This document shows positions 8,439 to 16,029 of a stretch of 42,484 nt of DNA, piece after piece. Location: positions 1 through 42,484 of the forward strand of contig JAOAPR010000131.1 in NCBI GenBank assembly GCA_025463005.1, read 5' to 3'. Position 1 is the first letter of the stretch; each line of letters starts with the position of its first letter. The stretch comes from Bryobacterales bacterium (GTDB lineage: Bacteria; Acidobacteriota; Terriglobia; Bryobacterales; Bryobacteraceae). Below the pieces are notes generated by a model. That model made no database searches and was not told the DNA's origin. It worked only from the letters and a program-made list of their open reading frames with translations. The translations under genes were made by a program, and so were the position numbers.

Positions 8439-9116
8439 CTTTCGTGCGTTCTCGAAAACGTGGCGCAACATCCCCGCCGTCAACTTGCCGGTCGACGTGT
8501 TTTGCTGGCTCGGATGATACGACGCGATCAATATTGGCGACCCCGGCGCTGGTCGATACACGCGATCGTGCCCGAACGGAAACGCCGCCAGGCTCTTGAT
8601 AACACCACGATCGCGCAGAATGCTCAGGTAAGTCCGAAGCGCCACGCCGCCCAGCGTCACCACCACCCGTACTTCTTTCAACAAATCCAGCTCGCGCTCC
8701 AGATACGGGCGGCAGTTGGCGAGCTCAGCCGGCAGAGGCTTGTTATCCGGCGGAGCGCAGCGACCCGCCGCGGTAATGAAGACGTCGCGAAGCTCTAGCC
8801 CGTCCTCGCGCGAGCGGCTTTCGGCCTGCGATGCGAATCCGGTCTCATGCAGCGCGCGATATAGAAAATCGCCGGAACTGTCGCCGGTGAACATGCGTCC
8901 GGTTCGATTGGATCCGTGCGCTCCGGGAGCCAGGCCGATCAACAACACCCGCGCGTGCGGATCGCCGAAGCCGGGCACGGGTTTGCCCCAGTAATCCCAA
9001 TCCAGATAGGCGCGCCGCTTCACGCGAGCTACTTCGCGGCCATGGGTTCGCAGCCTCGTGCAACGCTCGCAGGCCACGATCTGGCGATTCAGGATTTTCA
9101 GCGAGTCATTCAACAT
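8430..9116 (-). CDS. Uracil-DNA glycosylase, family 5 (UDGb)
   Basis: The 228-residue enzyme removes uracil and related deaminated bases from DNA. Motif A reads GLAPGAHGSNRTG (61-73) and motif B begins at H201 in HPSQQNTSTG; both are characteristic of the UDGb (family 5) class, which lacks the usual acidic residue in motif A. C16, C19, C120 and C135 are positioned to bind the [4Fe-4S] cluster of family 4/5 enzymes. The length is normal. It converges with the glycosidase-like gene, overlapping its 3' end by 9 nt, and is divergent from the following gene. Confidence 0.93.
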   Translation of the reverse strand: MLNDSLKILNRQIVACERCTRLRTHGREVARVKRRAYLDWDYWGKPVPGFGDPHARVLLIGLAPGAHGSNRTGRMFTGDSSGDFLYRALHETGFASQAESRSREDGLELRDVFITAAGRCAPPDNKPLPAELANCRPYLERELDLLKEVRVVVTLGGVALRTYLSILRDRGVIKSLAAFPFGHDRVYRPAPGSPILIASYHPSQQNTSTGKLTAGMLRHVFENARKLL

Positions 9117-9169
9117 CGAATTTTGTACCGCATGCCGGGGTCATAATCAAAGCCGCATAATGAAAGCTC

Positions 9170-9913
9170 ATGGAAGGCAAACCGTCCCCGGGGGGAATCC
9201 GCGCAGCGATTCGATCACCCGAGGTGGTGCTGATGATCGTAGCCGGCATTGCCGTCGCCATTCTGGGGCCCTACACGCTCTATCGCTTGGGGCCGCACGT
9301 AAAAAGCGTGTCTTCTTCGGAAACGCAATCCGGCCCGAAGGGTATCGACCTCGACATCAGTGAACTGGACACGCTTCCGGATTCGCTCCGCGATGGGGCG
9401 ATGTTGCTGCTGACTGCCGACGTGCCGGAGCCTCCCGACACAATCGCGGACCTGCCCGTAGCCAGCGGCGAGAATGTTCTGCGACCCGTCTCGGAGGCAG
9501 TCGAGGAGACGCAGCCGGTGCTGTATTGGTCGGCCGCTTTTGGCGAGCCGCCCTATGCGGTGGCGGTAATGGACGAGCGCAACCAGGTAATCGCGCGGGT
9601 CCAGGGTATTCAGAATACGTCCTGGATGGTGTTGGCGATGCTTCGGCGCGGCGGCACATACACCTGGCAGGTCACCGTCGCGGGCGCCAGCGAGCAAGCG
9701 TCCTTTCGCGTCCTCGATGACGGTGAAGCGATGCTGTGGAGAGCAATGCTGGCCGCTCACAAGGATTCCCACCTGGTCATCGGTTTGGTCGCGCAACAAC
9801 TCGGGATGCTGGCGATCGCCGAGCGGGAATATACCGCGCTCACCAAAGCCTATCCGGACTCAAATACAGCCGCGCTCCTGCTCAATAATGTAAGTGAGCT
9901 GCGCAGTCGCTGA
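9170..9913 (+). CDS. Membrane-anchored protein of unknown function
   Basis: This 247-residue protein has a single hydrophobic segment (about 19-40) after a short basic N-terminus, consistent with an inside-to-outside anchor. The outer part contains a beta-sandwich-like stretch (VLYWSAAFGEPPYAVAVMD...GTYTWQVTV, ~115-180) resembling fibronectin type III-like or FecR-associated regions. A helical C-terminus looks like a degenerate tetratricopeptide repeat. The family is not recognised. It converges on the small Tudor-like gene with an 11-nt gap. Confidence 0.65.
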   Translation: MEGKPSPGGIRAAIRSPEVVLMIVAGIAVAILGPYTLYRLGPHVKSVSSSETQSGPKGIDLDISELDTLPDSLRDGAMLLLTADVPEPPDTIADLPVASGENVLRPVSEAVEETQPVLYWSAAFGEPPYAVAVMDERNQVIARVQGIQNTSWMVLAMLRRGGTYTWQVTVAGASEQASFRVLDDGEAMLWRAMLAAHKDSHLVIGLVAQQLGMLAIAEREYTALTKAYPDSNTAALLLNNVSELRSR

Positions 9914-9924
9914 AATTAGGAGGT

Positions 9925-10158
9925 TTATGCCGTCGCTGCGGGCGCGGCTTTCTTGCGGGTGCTCCGCCGCTTTTCAACGGGCGGCTGGCGGTCGCTCTTC
10001 TTCAGATTGGGAAGGACGATGGACAGAACAAACTTCTTTTCTCCGTGGTCGTCCCACTTGATAACGATATATTCCTCGTTACAGGACAGCACGCTTCCCA
10101 AGCCGAACTTACCATGTTCCACTTGGGCGCCTTGTGCAAAGGCTGGTTTAGTCGCCAT
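9925..10158 (-). CDS. Small Tudor/SH3-like protein (UvrD C-terminal-type)
   Basis: The 77-residue protein contains VEHGKFGLGSVLSCNEEYIVIKWDDHGEKKFVLSIVLPNL, a single small beta-barrel closely resembling the C-terminal Tudor-like domain of UvrD/PcrA helicases, which contacts RNA polymerase. A basic RKKAAPAATA tail follows. It is a stand-alone copy of that domain. By analogy it may bind RNA polymerase or nucleic acid, but no partner gene is adjacent. An extended -10 promoter lies just upstream. Confidence 0.72.
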   Translation of the reverse strand: MATKPAFAQGAQVEHGKFGLGSVLSCNEEYIVIKWDDHGEKKFVLSIVLPNLKKSDRQPPVEKRRSTRKKAAPAATA

Positions 10159-10172
10159 TTTGCCTCGTTTTC

Positions 10173-10181
10173 ATTATAACA
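10173..10181 (-). promoter_or_regulatory. Extended -10 promoter of the Tudor-like gene
   Basis: On the minus strand TGTTATAAT is a perfect TATAAT with the TGn extension, ending 14 nt before the start codon. No good -35 is present, as expected for extended -10 promoters. The 5' leader would be very short and just long enough to carry the GAGG before the ATG. Confidence 0.6.
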
Positions 10182-10211
10182 AACCCGGGAAATGGCCGCC
10201 TAAACCAAGGT

Positions 10212-12044
10212 TTATGGTGTGGCGACGGGAAGTAACGCCGCCGCCGTATACGAATCCGGCCCGGCAATGCTCAGTAGCGCGTCCCCCGTGGCGACGCCGT
10301 CAGGCACCGTAAGAACCACGACGTAATCTCCCGCTATGGTTGGAACCAGCCCCGCGAAAGAGATATTCGCGCTGATCCCGCCCAAAGCCGCAACGATAGT
10401 GTTGGTCGCGTTGCTCAAGGGGTTGGCCGGTCCGGGAGCGCCGTCCGCGATCGCCGGGAACACGTCACCCAGTCCGGTCACGTAGACCAGCAACGACTCG
10501 CCGGGGTGCGCTGGATTGCCGGGCGTCACCAGCGAGTAATCCAGGTGCTGAGCGATGCCGTATCCGTTGGCAACGAATACGCCCGGCGCAGTGGTTCGTA
10601 CGAAAGCGGTGATGGCGTTCGAGCTGGTACCTTTGTTCACCACCTGGATCTGGGCTATCCCGGAAGCGGTCCCATAGGGAACCAGGACGGCAATAACCGT
10701 GGGACTGACGTAATAGAGCGCTGCCGGCACGTTGTTGATGAGCACCTGCACGCCCCCTAACATGGGGGGAAACGGCGCGCCGGAAGCCTGAACAAACTGA
10801 TCCGCGAGACCCGACCCGTTCAGTAAGATCAGCTCTCCTCGCGCAAGTCCGGCGGTAAATGGCGCGAAGGTTGCGGAACTCTGCACGCCGGTTGGATCCA
10901 GGAATACTCCCGAGCCGTTCAATGCCGGACCGCGCAGCGCCACCTCGACTCCAAGGAAGGGCGCGATACCGAGCCCCACGCGCAGCGCGCCATCCTGGCT
11001 GACCGCGTACTGCGTGGAGGTTTTGGAATCTGTATATCCTCCGGACGCGCCAGCCGGGAATGAATCGCTATAGCTGTAATCCTGGCTCCCGAAAAGAACG
11101 CGCTCGAAAAGCCGCTGGTGCGCGATGATCGTTCCGTTATTGACGGCGACCAGCGATCCATAAAACGTGGTTAGGAGGGCGCCGCCCCCGGAAGCGATCT
11201 GCGAAACGTCCTCTTGGATACCTGCTTGATAGTACAAGCCGCCCGGCGTGCCCGATCCGGTGCGGACGCCTACGAACATGTCCCAGTATCCGGGCGATCC
11301 GCCAAAAATGAGATTTCCGTCCGGAGAAATGTACAAAACCTGGGTTCCCGGAATTCCCGAGGACGGATTCGCGGGAGCCGGAATCACCAGGCTTCCGATG
11401 CCGTTGCTGAAACCGTATCGTACATTCGTCTCGCTCCGGCTAATCGGGGTGCTGCCGTTGTTTGCGGCATAAGCCGTGACATTCATGGTTCCAGCGGTTC
11501 CCGCGCCATTCGGATTCAAGGTGGCCAGGGCGTCGTATGCCTCGGTCGGATCCCCGCTGCCGGGTGCGGTGTTCATATAGGCGAGCGAATAAGAGCCTTG
11601 AAACGAGGCGTTGCTGGCTCCCGACGATGCCGCGGCGATGAACAGGTCATTGAAACTGCCGTTTTCAGTGCTGCTGCCGATAAAAACGCCGTTCGAAACC
11701 AGTCCGTAGATCAAATCGCCGGTGGAATAGGGATTGGACAGAAATCCGTACCCGCTCGCAGAGATGGAATAAGTCCCGGTTTTGGTGATGGTGCCGCTTC
11801 CGGCGGAGGAATCCACTGCGGTGGCAGTAAGGGAGTAAGTGCCACTGCCGCTGAAGTTGATGGAGCCGTACAGTGCTACCGCTCGCGCAATATCGCCGTA
11901 TTGATCGCCGACGATATAAAAAACCTCGCGGAAATAGTACACTCCGCTCAGCTTGGAGTTGCCGCTGTTATCCCAAACCTGCGCGCCTGCCGGCCATGCC
12001 GTCACCAATATGAGGAAAGACACGGCCCGCGCGAGTCTTGACAT
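10212..12044 (-). CDS. Secreted protein with acidobacterial TIGR03437-type C-terminal domain
   Basis: The 610-residue product starts with a signal peptide (MSRLARAVSFLILVTAWPAGAQ). Residues ~25-390 are Ser/Gly/Thr/Tyr-rich, beta-structured and low in charge. The C-terminal ~220 residues (from SSATFAPFTAGLARGELILLNGSGLA through PAALYYVSPTVIAVLVPY to VTGLGDVFPAIADG and VVVLTVPDGVATGD) match the domain named TIGR03437, found in very many secreted Solibacter-type proteins. Its function is unknown; it may serve surface display or adhesion. It is monocistronic and divergent from the sigma factor gene. Confidence 0.85.
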   Translation of the reverse strand: MSRLARAVSFLILVTAWPAGAQVWDNSGNSKLSGVYYFREVFYIVGDQYGDIARAVALYGSINFSGSGTYSLTATAVDSSAGSGTITKTGTYSISASGYGFLSNPYSTGDLIYGLVSNGVFIGSSTENGSFNDLFIAAASSGASNASFQGSYSLAYMNTAPGSGDPTEAYDALATLNPNGAGTAGTMNVTAYAANNGSTPISRSETNVRYGFSNGIGSLVIPAPANPSSGIPGTQVLYISPDGNLIFGGSPGYWDMFVGVRTGSGTPGGLYYQAGIQEDVSQIASGGGALLTTFYGSLVAVNNGTIIAHQRLFERVLFGSQDYSYSDSFPAGASGGYTDSKTSTQYAVSQDGALRVGLGIAPFLGVEVALRGPALNGSGVFLDPTGVQSSATFAPFTAGLARGELILLNGSGLADQFVQASGAPFPPMLGGVQVLINNVPAALYYVSPTVIAVLVPYGTASGIAQIQVVNKGTSSNAITAFVRTTAPGVFVANGYGIAQHLDYSLVTPGNPAHPGESLLVYVTGLGDVFPAIADGAPGPANPLSNATNTIVAALGGISANISFAGLVPTIAGDYVVVLTVPDGVATGDALLSIAGPDSYTAAALLPVATP

Positions 12045-12122
12045 TAGGATCTCTGCACTCCCTATTCAGCTTACGACGCCGTTGCGGAAGAACCGGTGTA
12101 CACGCCGCATTGCTTGGGTGGA

Positions 12123-12160
12123 GCAGGTTTTCAACCTGCGTGCCGATTTCTAATCGGCAC
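12123..12160. repeat. Abutting hairpin doublet (REP/BIME-like)
   Basis: Two perfect hairpins lie back to back. GCAGGTT (12123-12129) pairs with AACCTGC (12133-12139) over a TTC loop. GTGCCGATT (12140-12148) pairs with AATCGGCAC (12152-12160) over a TCT loop. There is no spacer. Their position between divergent genes and their architecture suggest a dispersed palindromic element, not a terminator. Confidence 0.7.
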
Positions 12161-12282
12161 CCTGCGCGTGTCAATTCAGTCGAATCAGCGGCTTAGGACC
12201 ACTGCGAATACGGCGGGAACCTGGCGCACTGGTCCGGTGTCTATGAACTTGACTGAAAGCAGTAGAATTGGACTGGGTGAGA

Positions 12283-12978
12283 ATGGCCGACACCACCGTG
12301 GGGTTCCAATTCGAGTGTGCGACAGAGACGTTTTCCGCTTCGGCGGCGCACGAGGAAGACTCAGCGTTAGTCGCTGGATTACGCGCCGGGGATGAGTGTG
12401 CCTATGAGATCCTCATCCAGCGCTTCGAGCAGCCGGTATACAACCTGGTGAGCCGGTTGATCGACACTCCCGCGGACGCGGCGGATGTCGCCCAGGAAGT
12501 ATTTCTGAAGGTATTTCGGAAGGTGAGCGGGTTTCGCTCGGAAAGCTCTCTGAAAACCTGGATTTACCGGATCGCCGTAAACGAAGCGCGAAACCAGCAC
12601 CGTTGGTTTGTCCGGCATCGCGGAAAAGAGATCGGGCTGGAGCCGGCGGAATCGGACACCCAGGGTCCACAGGACTGGTTATCGGAGCCGGGACGGAGTC
12701 CTTACCAGACGGCTTTGGATCAGGAAACCCACGAGCTGATTGAGTGGGCGCTTCTAAAGGTGAGTCCAAATTATCGGGCAGCCGTTGTGCTGCGGGAAGT
12801 CGAGGGTTTGAGTTACGAAGAGATCTCGGAAGTTCTGGAGATCTCCTTAGGCACAGTGAAGTCCCGGATCCTGCGGGGACGGGAATCGCTGCGCAAGCAT
12901 TTAGTGGACCGGCTGCGGGCAACTCCGCAGGTGGAGTGGCCGTTCGAGCTCGGGACACAGAGGGGGGACGCGGTATGA
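12283..12978 (+). CDS. ECF-family RNA polymerase sigma factor (RpoE-like)
   Basis: This 231-residue protein has sigma region 2 (LVAGLRAGDECAYEILIQRF...DAADVAQEVFLKVFRKVSGF, ~30-95) and sigma region 4 (LLKVSPNYRAAVVLREVEGLSYEEISEVLEISLGTVKSRILRGRESLRKHL, ~155-205), the two-domain layout of group 4 sigma factors. It redirects RNA polymerase to stress or envelope-type promoters. ATG 12283 was chosen over a TTG 15 nt upstream; the G-rich GGTGAG before it is a weak ribosome binding site. The stop overlaps the next ATG (ATGA), so that gene is co-translated and is the likely regulatory partner. Confidence 0.92.
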   Translation: MADTTVGFQFECATETFSASAAHEEDSALVAGLRAGDECAYEILIQRFEQPVYNLVSRLIDTPADAADVAQEVFLKVFRKVSGFRSESSLKTWIYRIAVNEARNQHRWFVRHRGKEIGLEPAESDTQGPQDWLSEPGRSPYQTALDQETHELIEWALLKVSPNYRAAVVLREVEGLSYEEISEVLEISLGTVKSRILRGRESLRKHLVDRLRATPQVEWPFELGTQRGDAV

Positions 12979-13601
12979 AACGTGAAGTCGGCGAAGAACA
13001 CGTGAGCATGGTTTTGCGGAGCTTGCCGCCCCGCGTGCCGCCCACCGAGCTGACCACCTCGCTGCGCGTGATCGCCTCCCGGGAGCGCCAGCGAGTCGTC
13101 GAAGGCCGCAGTGTGGGCCAGGTTTTCGCCTTGTGGTTCGACCGCACGCGTTTGACGCTGCGAGACATGCTGCGTCCTCTGATGTTGCCCGCTACGGGCG
13201 GCGTGTTCTCCGCGGTAGTTCTGTTCAGTATGTGGGTGGTTCCCACCTATCCTCTGCGGGCCAAGATTGCTTTCGATATCCCCACCAACCTTACGACCTC
13301 CGTCGACGTGGATGTGGTGAAAGGCTCCGGCAGCGTCGGGCTCACCGATAGCGTGGTGGTCGACGTAGATGTGGACGATCAGGGCCGTATGGTGGATTAT
13401 CAGGTGGTGAGCGGCGCATCCGCGGTATCGGACCCGACGACGCGCCACCGGATGGAGAATCTGCTGTGGTTCACCAAATTCGAGCCTGCCACCACCTTCG
13501 GAATGCCAATGGCCGGCAAGGCGAGAGTGTTGCTGTTGCCGAGCCCCTGGATTTTCTCGGTTCCTCGTTCTGACTGGCCTGGGATTTACGTCAAAGGCTG
13601 A
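12975..13601 (+). CDS. Membrane protein coupled to the ECF sigma factor (possible anti-sigma, TonB-C-like outer domain)
   Basis: The 208-residue product has a ~68-residue charged N-terminal region, one membrane segment (~70-90) and an outer domain. The outer domain contains VVVDVDVDDQGRMVDYQVVSG...LLWFTKFEPATTFGMPMAGKARV, which has the beta-alpha-beta pattern of TonB C-terminal domains (vDxdGrV...l....F.PA...G.Pv). The 4-nt overlap with the sigma gene is typical of sigma/anti-sigma pairs. No HxxxCxxC zinc motif is visible, so it is not a standard ZAS anti-sigma factor; that role is inferred from context only. Confidence 0.7.
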   Translation: MKREVGEEHVSMVLRSLPPRVPPTELTTSLRVIASRERQRVVEGRSVGQVFALWFDRTRLTLRDMLRPLMLPATGGVFSAVVLFSMWVVPTYPLRAKIAFDIPTNLTTSVDVDVVKGSGSVGLTDSVVVDVDVDDQGRMVDYQVVSGASAVSDPTTRHRMENLLWFTKFEPATTFGMPMAGKARVLLLPSPWIFSVPRSDWPGIYVKG

Positions 13602-13626
13602 GCCCCCGAAGTAAGCTGGAAACAAC

Positions 13627-14400
13627 GTGGGTCGCAGGCTCGGCCAGCATTTCCTAACTCGTAAATCGACGCTTGACCGCATCGCAGAGGCTGCCTGCGG
13701 TGAGCGGACCCCTCTGGTAATCGAAATCGGAGCCGGCCGGGGTGCTCTCACTGAGTCGCTGCTGGAGCGGGCGGATAAAGTGGTGGCCATCGAGCTCGAT
13801 CCCGTGTTGGGTCACTATCTTCGCCAGAAATTTCGCGATGCCCTGGACGCCGGACGCCTGGTTCTAGTCGAAAGCGACATCCTGAAAACCGACCTGGGGG
13901 CGTGGGGGCGGGCTGTGATCGCCGGGAACCTTCCTTACTACATCACCTCTCCGATCCTCGAGCGCCTTTTCGCAGCTCGCGGCCATTGGGAACGGGCAGT
14001 GCTGATGGTGCAGGCCGAGGTCGCCACCCGGATGGTAGCAGAGCCCGGCCGCCGGGACTACGGTTACTTGAGTGTAATGGTCCAGGCGCAGGCTCATGTC
14101 GAGCGGCTGTTCGAGGTTCCCAGGACCTCGTTCCGTCCCCCGCCCAAGGTGGACAGCGCCGTAGTACGGCTGGAGCCGCGAGACGCCGCGACCGACCTTG
14201 GAATCCGCGATCTATCGTATTTCCTTAAGTTTACAGGGAATTGCTTCCGCTACAAGCGAAAAACGCTCCGGAACAACCTCGCTGGGCTCTTCGAACGGTC
14301 CACGATCGAGTCTCTGGTCGGACCCAAAGATCGCGCTGAACAACTCAGCATTGCTGAACTCGCCAGGCTCTGGCGCGAATGCTTGCCGCCAAGACCTTAA
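13627..14400 (+). CDS. rsmA: 16S rRNA adenine dimethyltransferase RsmA (KsgA)
   Basis: The 257-residue enzyme dimethylates the two adjacent adenines in the 3' terminal hairpin of 16S rRNA using S-adenosylmethionine, a late 30S maturation step. The N-terminus GRRLGQHFL is the RsmA signature, VIEIGAGRGALTE (31-43) binds SAM, and NLPY (101-104) is the catalytic motif. GTG 13627 is the start, fixed by the conserved N-terminus. It lies 26 nt after the sigma-partner gene on the same strand and upstream of the ribosomal superoperon. Its 3' end overlaps the next, opposite gene by 4 nt. Confidence 0.95.
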   Translation: MGRRLGQHFLTRKSTLDRIAEAACGERTPLVIEIGAGRGALTESLLERADKVVAIELDPVLGHYLRQKFRDALDAGRLVLVESDILKTDLGAWGRAVIAGNLPYYITSPILERLFAARGHWERAVLMVQAEVATRMVAEPGRRDYGYLSVMVQAQAHVERLFEVPRTSFRPPPKVDSAVVRLEPRDAATDLGIRDLSYFLKFTGNCFRYKRKTLRNNLAGLFERSTIESLVGPKDRAEQLSIAELARLWRECLPPRP

Positions 14401-14630
14401 GCGCTAGCGCTCTGCTCCATAATTTCGGTTCCGCGCACGTCCACGTCGATCGCGAACATCGCGACGATCCGGCCTTCCCAGAGGATGTCTACGGTCCGCT
14501 CGCCGTCACTTGGACCGGACACCACTTTGAGGATCGCTCCAGCCGGAACGGTGACCGCCGTGCGCTTGCCCTGAAGAATATCGAGCGCCAGGGTGGAATG
14601 TTCCAGCCTGAATCGTTTGCCGGTTACCAT
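14397..14630 (-). CDS. Small conserved-looking protein, unknown
   Basis: This is a 77-residue protein with a good ribosome binding site (GGAGG nine bases before the ATG on the minus strand). The sequence is beta-rich (TAVTVPAGAILKVVSG...VDILWEGRIVAMFAIDVDVRGTEI) and looks like a small barrel. No cysteine or catalytic motif is seen and the family is not recognised. It faces away from the superoperon and converges on rsmA. Confidence 0.6.
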   Translation of the reverse strand: MVTGKRFRLEHSTLALDILQGKRTAVTVPAGAILKVVSGPSDGERTVDILWEGRIVAMFAIDVDVRGTEIMEQSASA

Positions 14631-14840
14631 GCAACTTAGCCTCCTGCCCGAACAAAAGAGTCCTGTTTACATCGAGTTGCAACAGCGGCTGAGCTTTAGA
14701 TCGGCAATAACCATTCTAGTCTGATCGGCGAAAAAATGTAAGCTATCATATAGTCGTATAGGGAATCCCCAGGCATCCACTTGAGATGGCGACTTGCGGG
14801 GCCCTGCTGCGGCCGACCCGGTATCAACCTATCTCGGCCG

Positions 14841-14870
14841 TTGACAATGCGGCCCGTGGTTGTTTATCCT
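14841..14870 (+). promoter_or_regulatory. Promoter of the str-S10-spc-alpha superoperon
   Basis: A perfect TTGACA -35 (14841-14846) is followed after 18 nt by TATCCT (14865-14870), matching 4 of 6 bases of the -10 consensus. Transcription would start near 14877. It is the best sigma-70 match seen in the gap before rpsL. A weaker TTGACC at 14891 and a TATAAA at 15014 are possible additional elements. Confidence 0.6.
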
Positions 14871-14953
14871 CAATAGAGTATTTGTTTGGGTTGACCTTCT
14901 GCTCCTGTGCTACCACTCTTCGAATGGAGAGTCCGGCTAGGGGCCGGCCCCGA

Positions 14954-15001
14954 GGCTTCGTGGGATCTAACGCCCACGTGAGTATGGGCTAGTCCGAAGT
15001 C
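14954..15001 (+). promoter_or_regulatory. Structured leader with mutually exclusive hairpins
   Basis: Hairpin A pairs CGTGGG (14959-14964) with CCCACG (14973-14978). Hairpin B pairs GCCCA (14972-14976) with TGGGC (14985-14989). They share the CCCA segment and cannot form together. An outer stem GGCTTCG (14954-14960) with CGAAGTC (14995-15001, one G-U pair) encloses B and clashes with A. This is the layout of a conformational switch, such as an r-protein autoregulatory site; the ligand is not known. Confidence 0.45.
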
Positions 15002-15128
15002 TACTACCCTCGTTATAAATTTGGGATCGGTTCTGGTGCGTCCAGTTTTCCGGTTCCCGGGTGGTTTCAACAGCTTTGATTTGCTCATTCCGCACGCGCG
15101 GTGGATTGGGCTTGGAGAAAAAGAATTC

Positions 15129-15512
15129 GTGCCGACGTTCATTCAACTTGTGCGCAAGGGCCGTCGCCCCACGCGCTATAAGACTGCCAGTCCGGCGTTG
15201 CAGGCCTGTCCGCAACGGCGCGGTGTGTGCACTCGCGTGTATACGACCACGCCTAAGAAGCCGAATTCGGCGTTGCGCAAAGTGGCGCGCGTCCGGCTGA
15301 CAAACGGGATCGAGGTCACGACGTATATTCCGGGCGTCGGTCACAATCTGCAGGAGCACTCCATCGTGCTGATCCGCGGAGGACGTGTGAAGGATCTTCC
15401 TGGAGTGCGCTATCACGTGGTGCGAGGCACGCTCGATACAGCCGGCGTGACCGATCGCAAGCAGGGCCGGTCGAAATACGGCGCGAAGCGTCCCAAGGGT
15501 GCGACGAAATAA
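15129..15512 (+). CDS. rpsL: 30S ribosomal protein S12
   Basis: This 127-residue protein of the decoding centre starts with GTG at 15129, because the conserved N-terminus is [11 protein letters not shown]. The open frame continues upstream but that part is unlike S12. GGAG at 15114-15117 serves as ribosome binding site. The loops [12 protein letters not shown] and [13 protein letters not shown] are intact, including the lysines that are commonly altered in streptomycin resistance, so the allele looks wild type. It is the first gene of the 35-gene superoperon. Confidence 0.97.
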   Translation: MPTFIQLVRKGRRPTRYKTASPALQACPQRRGVCTRVYTTTPKKPNSALRKVARVRLTNGIEVTTYIPGVGHNLQEHSIVLIRGGRVKDLPGVRYHVVRGTLDTAGVTDRKQGRSKYGAKRPKGATK

Positions 15513-15521
15513 GAGGAACTG

Positions 15522-15992
15522 ATGCCACGCAGACGCAGACCTGAAACCCGCGAGATCATAGCGGATCCCGTATACAACTCGACCCTGGCGGAAAAGTTCG
15601 TCAATTCGATGATGTGGGACGGCAAGAAGGCCGTCTCGCAGAAGATCTTCTACGAAGCAATGGACAAGATCAAGGAGCGGTCGCAGGACGATCCGCTCAA
15701 GCTCTTCAAGAAGGCGGTGGAGAATGTCAAGCCGCTGCTCGAAGTGAAGACGCGGCGCGTGGGCGGCGCCAACTATCAGGTGCCGGTGGAAGTTCCGAAT
15801 AACCGCCGGACGAGTCTGGCGATCCGCTGGATTCTGCAAAACGCGCGAAGCCGCCCGGAGAAGAGCATGCCGGAGAAACTGGCCAACGAATTGAACGACG
15901 CGGCCAATTCGCGCGGCGGAGCGATTAAGAAAAAGGATGATGTGCATCGGATGGCCGAAGCGAATAAGGCCTTCGCGCACTATCGCTGGTAA
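15522..15992 (+). CDS. rpsG: 30S ribosomal protein S7
   Basis: The 156-residue protein organises the 3' major domain of 16S rRNA. It starts [19 protein letters not shown] and contains the conserved [10 protein letters not shown] and YQVPVEV...[10 protein letters not shown] segments, with normal length. GAGG just before ATG 15522 is the ribosome binding site. S7 is the classical autogenous repressor of the str operon in E. coli; whether the rpsL leader is its target here is unknown. Confidence 0.97.
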   Translation: MPRRRRPETREIIADPVYNSTLAEKFVNSMMWDGKKAVSQKIFYEAMDKIKERSQDDPLKLFKKAVENVKPLLEVKTRRVGGANYQVPVEVPNNRRTSLAIRWILQNARSRPEKSMPEKLANELNDAANSRGGAIKKKDDVHRMAEANKAFAHYRW

Positions 15993-16029
15993 AGGAGAAT
16001 ACTGGTCCCTGTTGCCTGGTAACTGAAGT

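Larger units (their letters stand above)
14631..15128 (+). other. Upstream region and leader of the ribosomal superoperon
   Basis: This 498-nt gap holds no convincing gene. It contains the minus-strand gene's start signals on its left, a strong promoter candidate at 14841-14870, a palindrome GGGGCC/GGCCCC at 14940-14951, and an elaborate set of alternative stems at 14954-15001. The rpsL ribosome binding site GGAG is at 15114-15117. The leader would be roughly 250 nt long, long enough for autogenous control. Confidence 0.6.
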
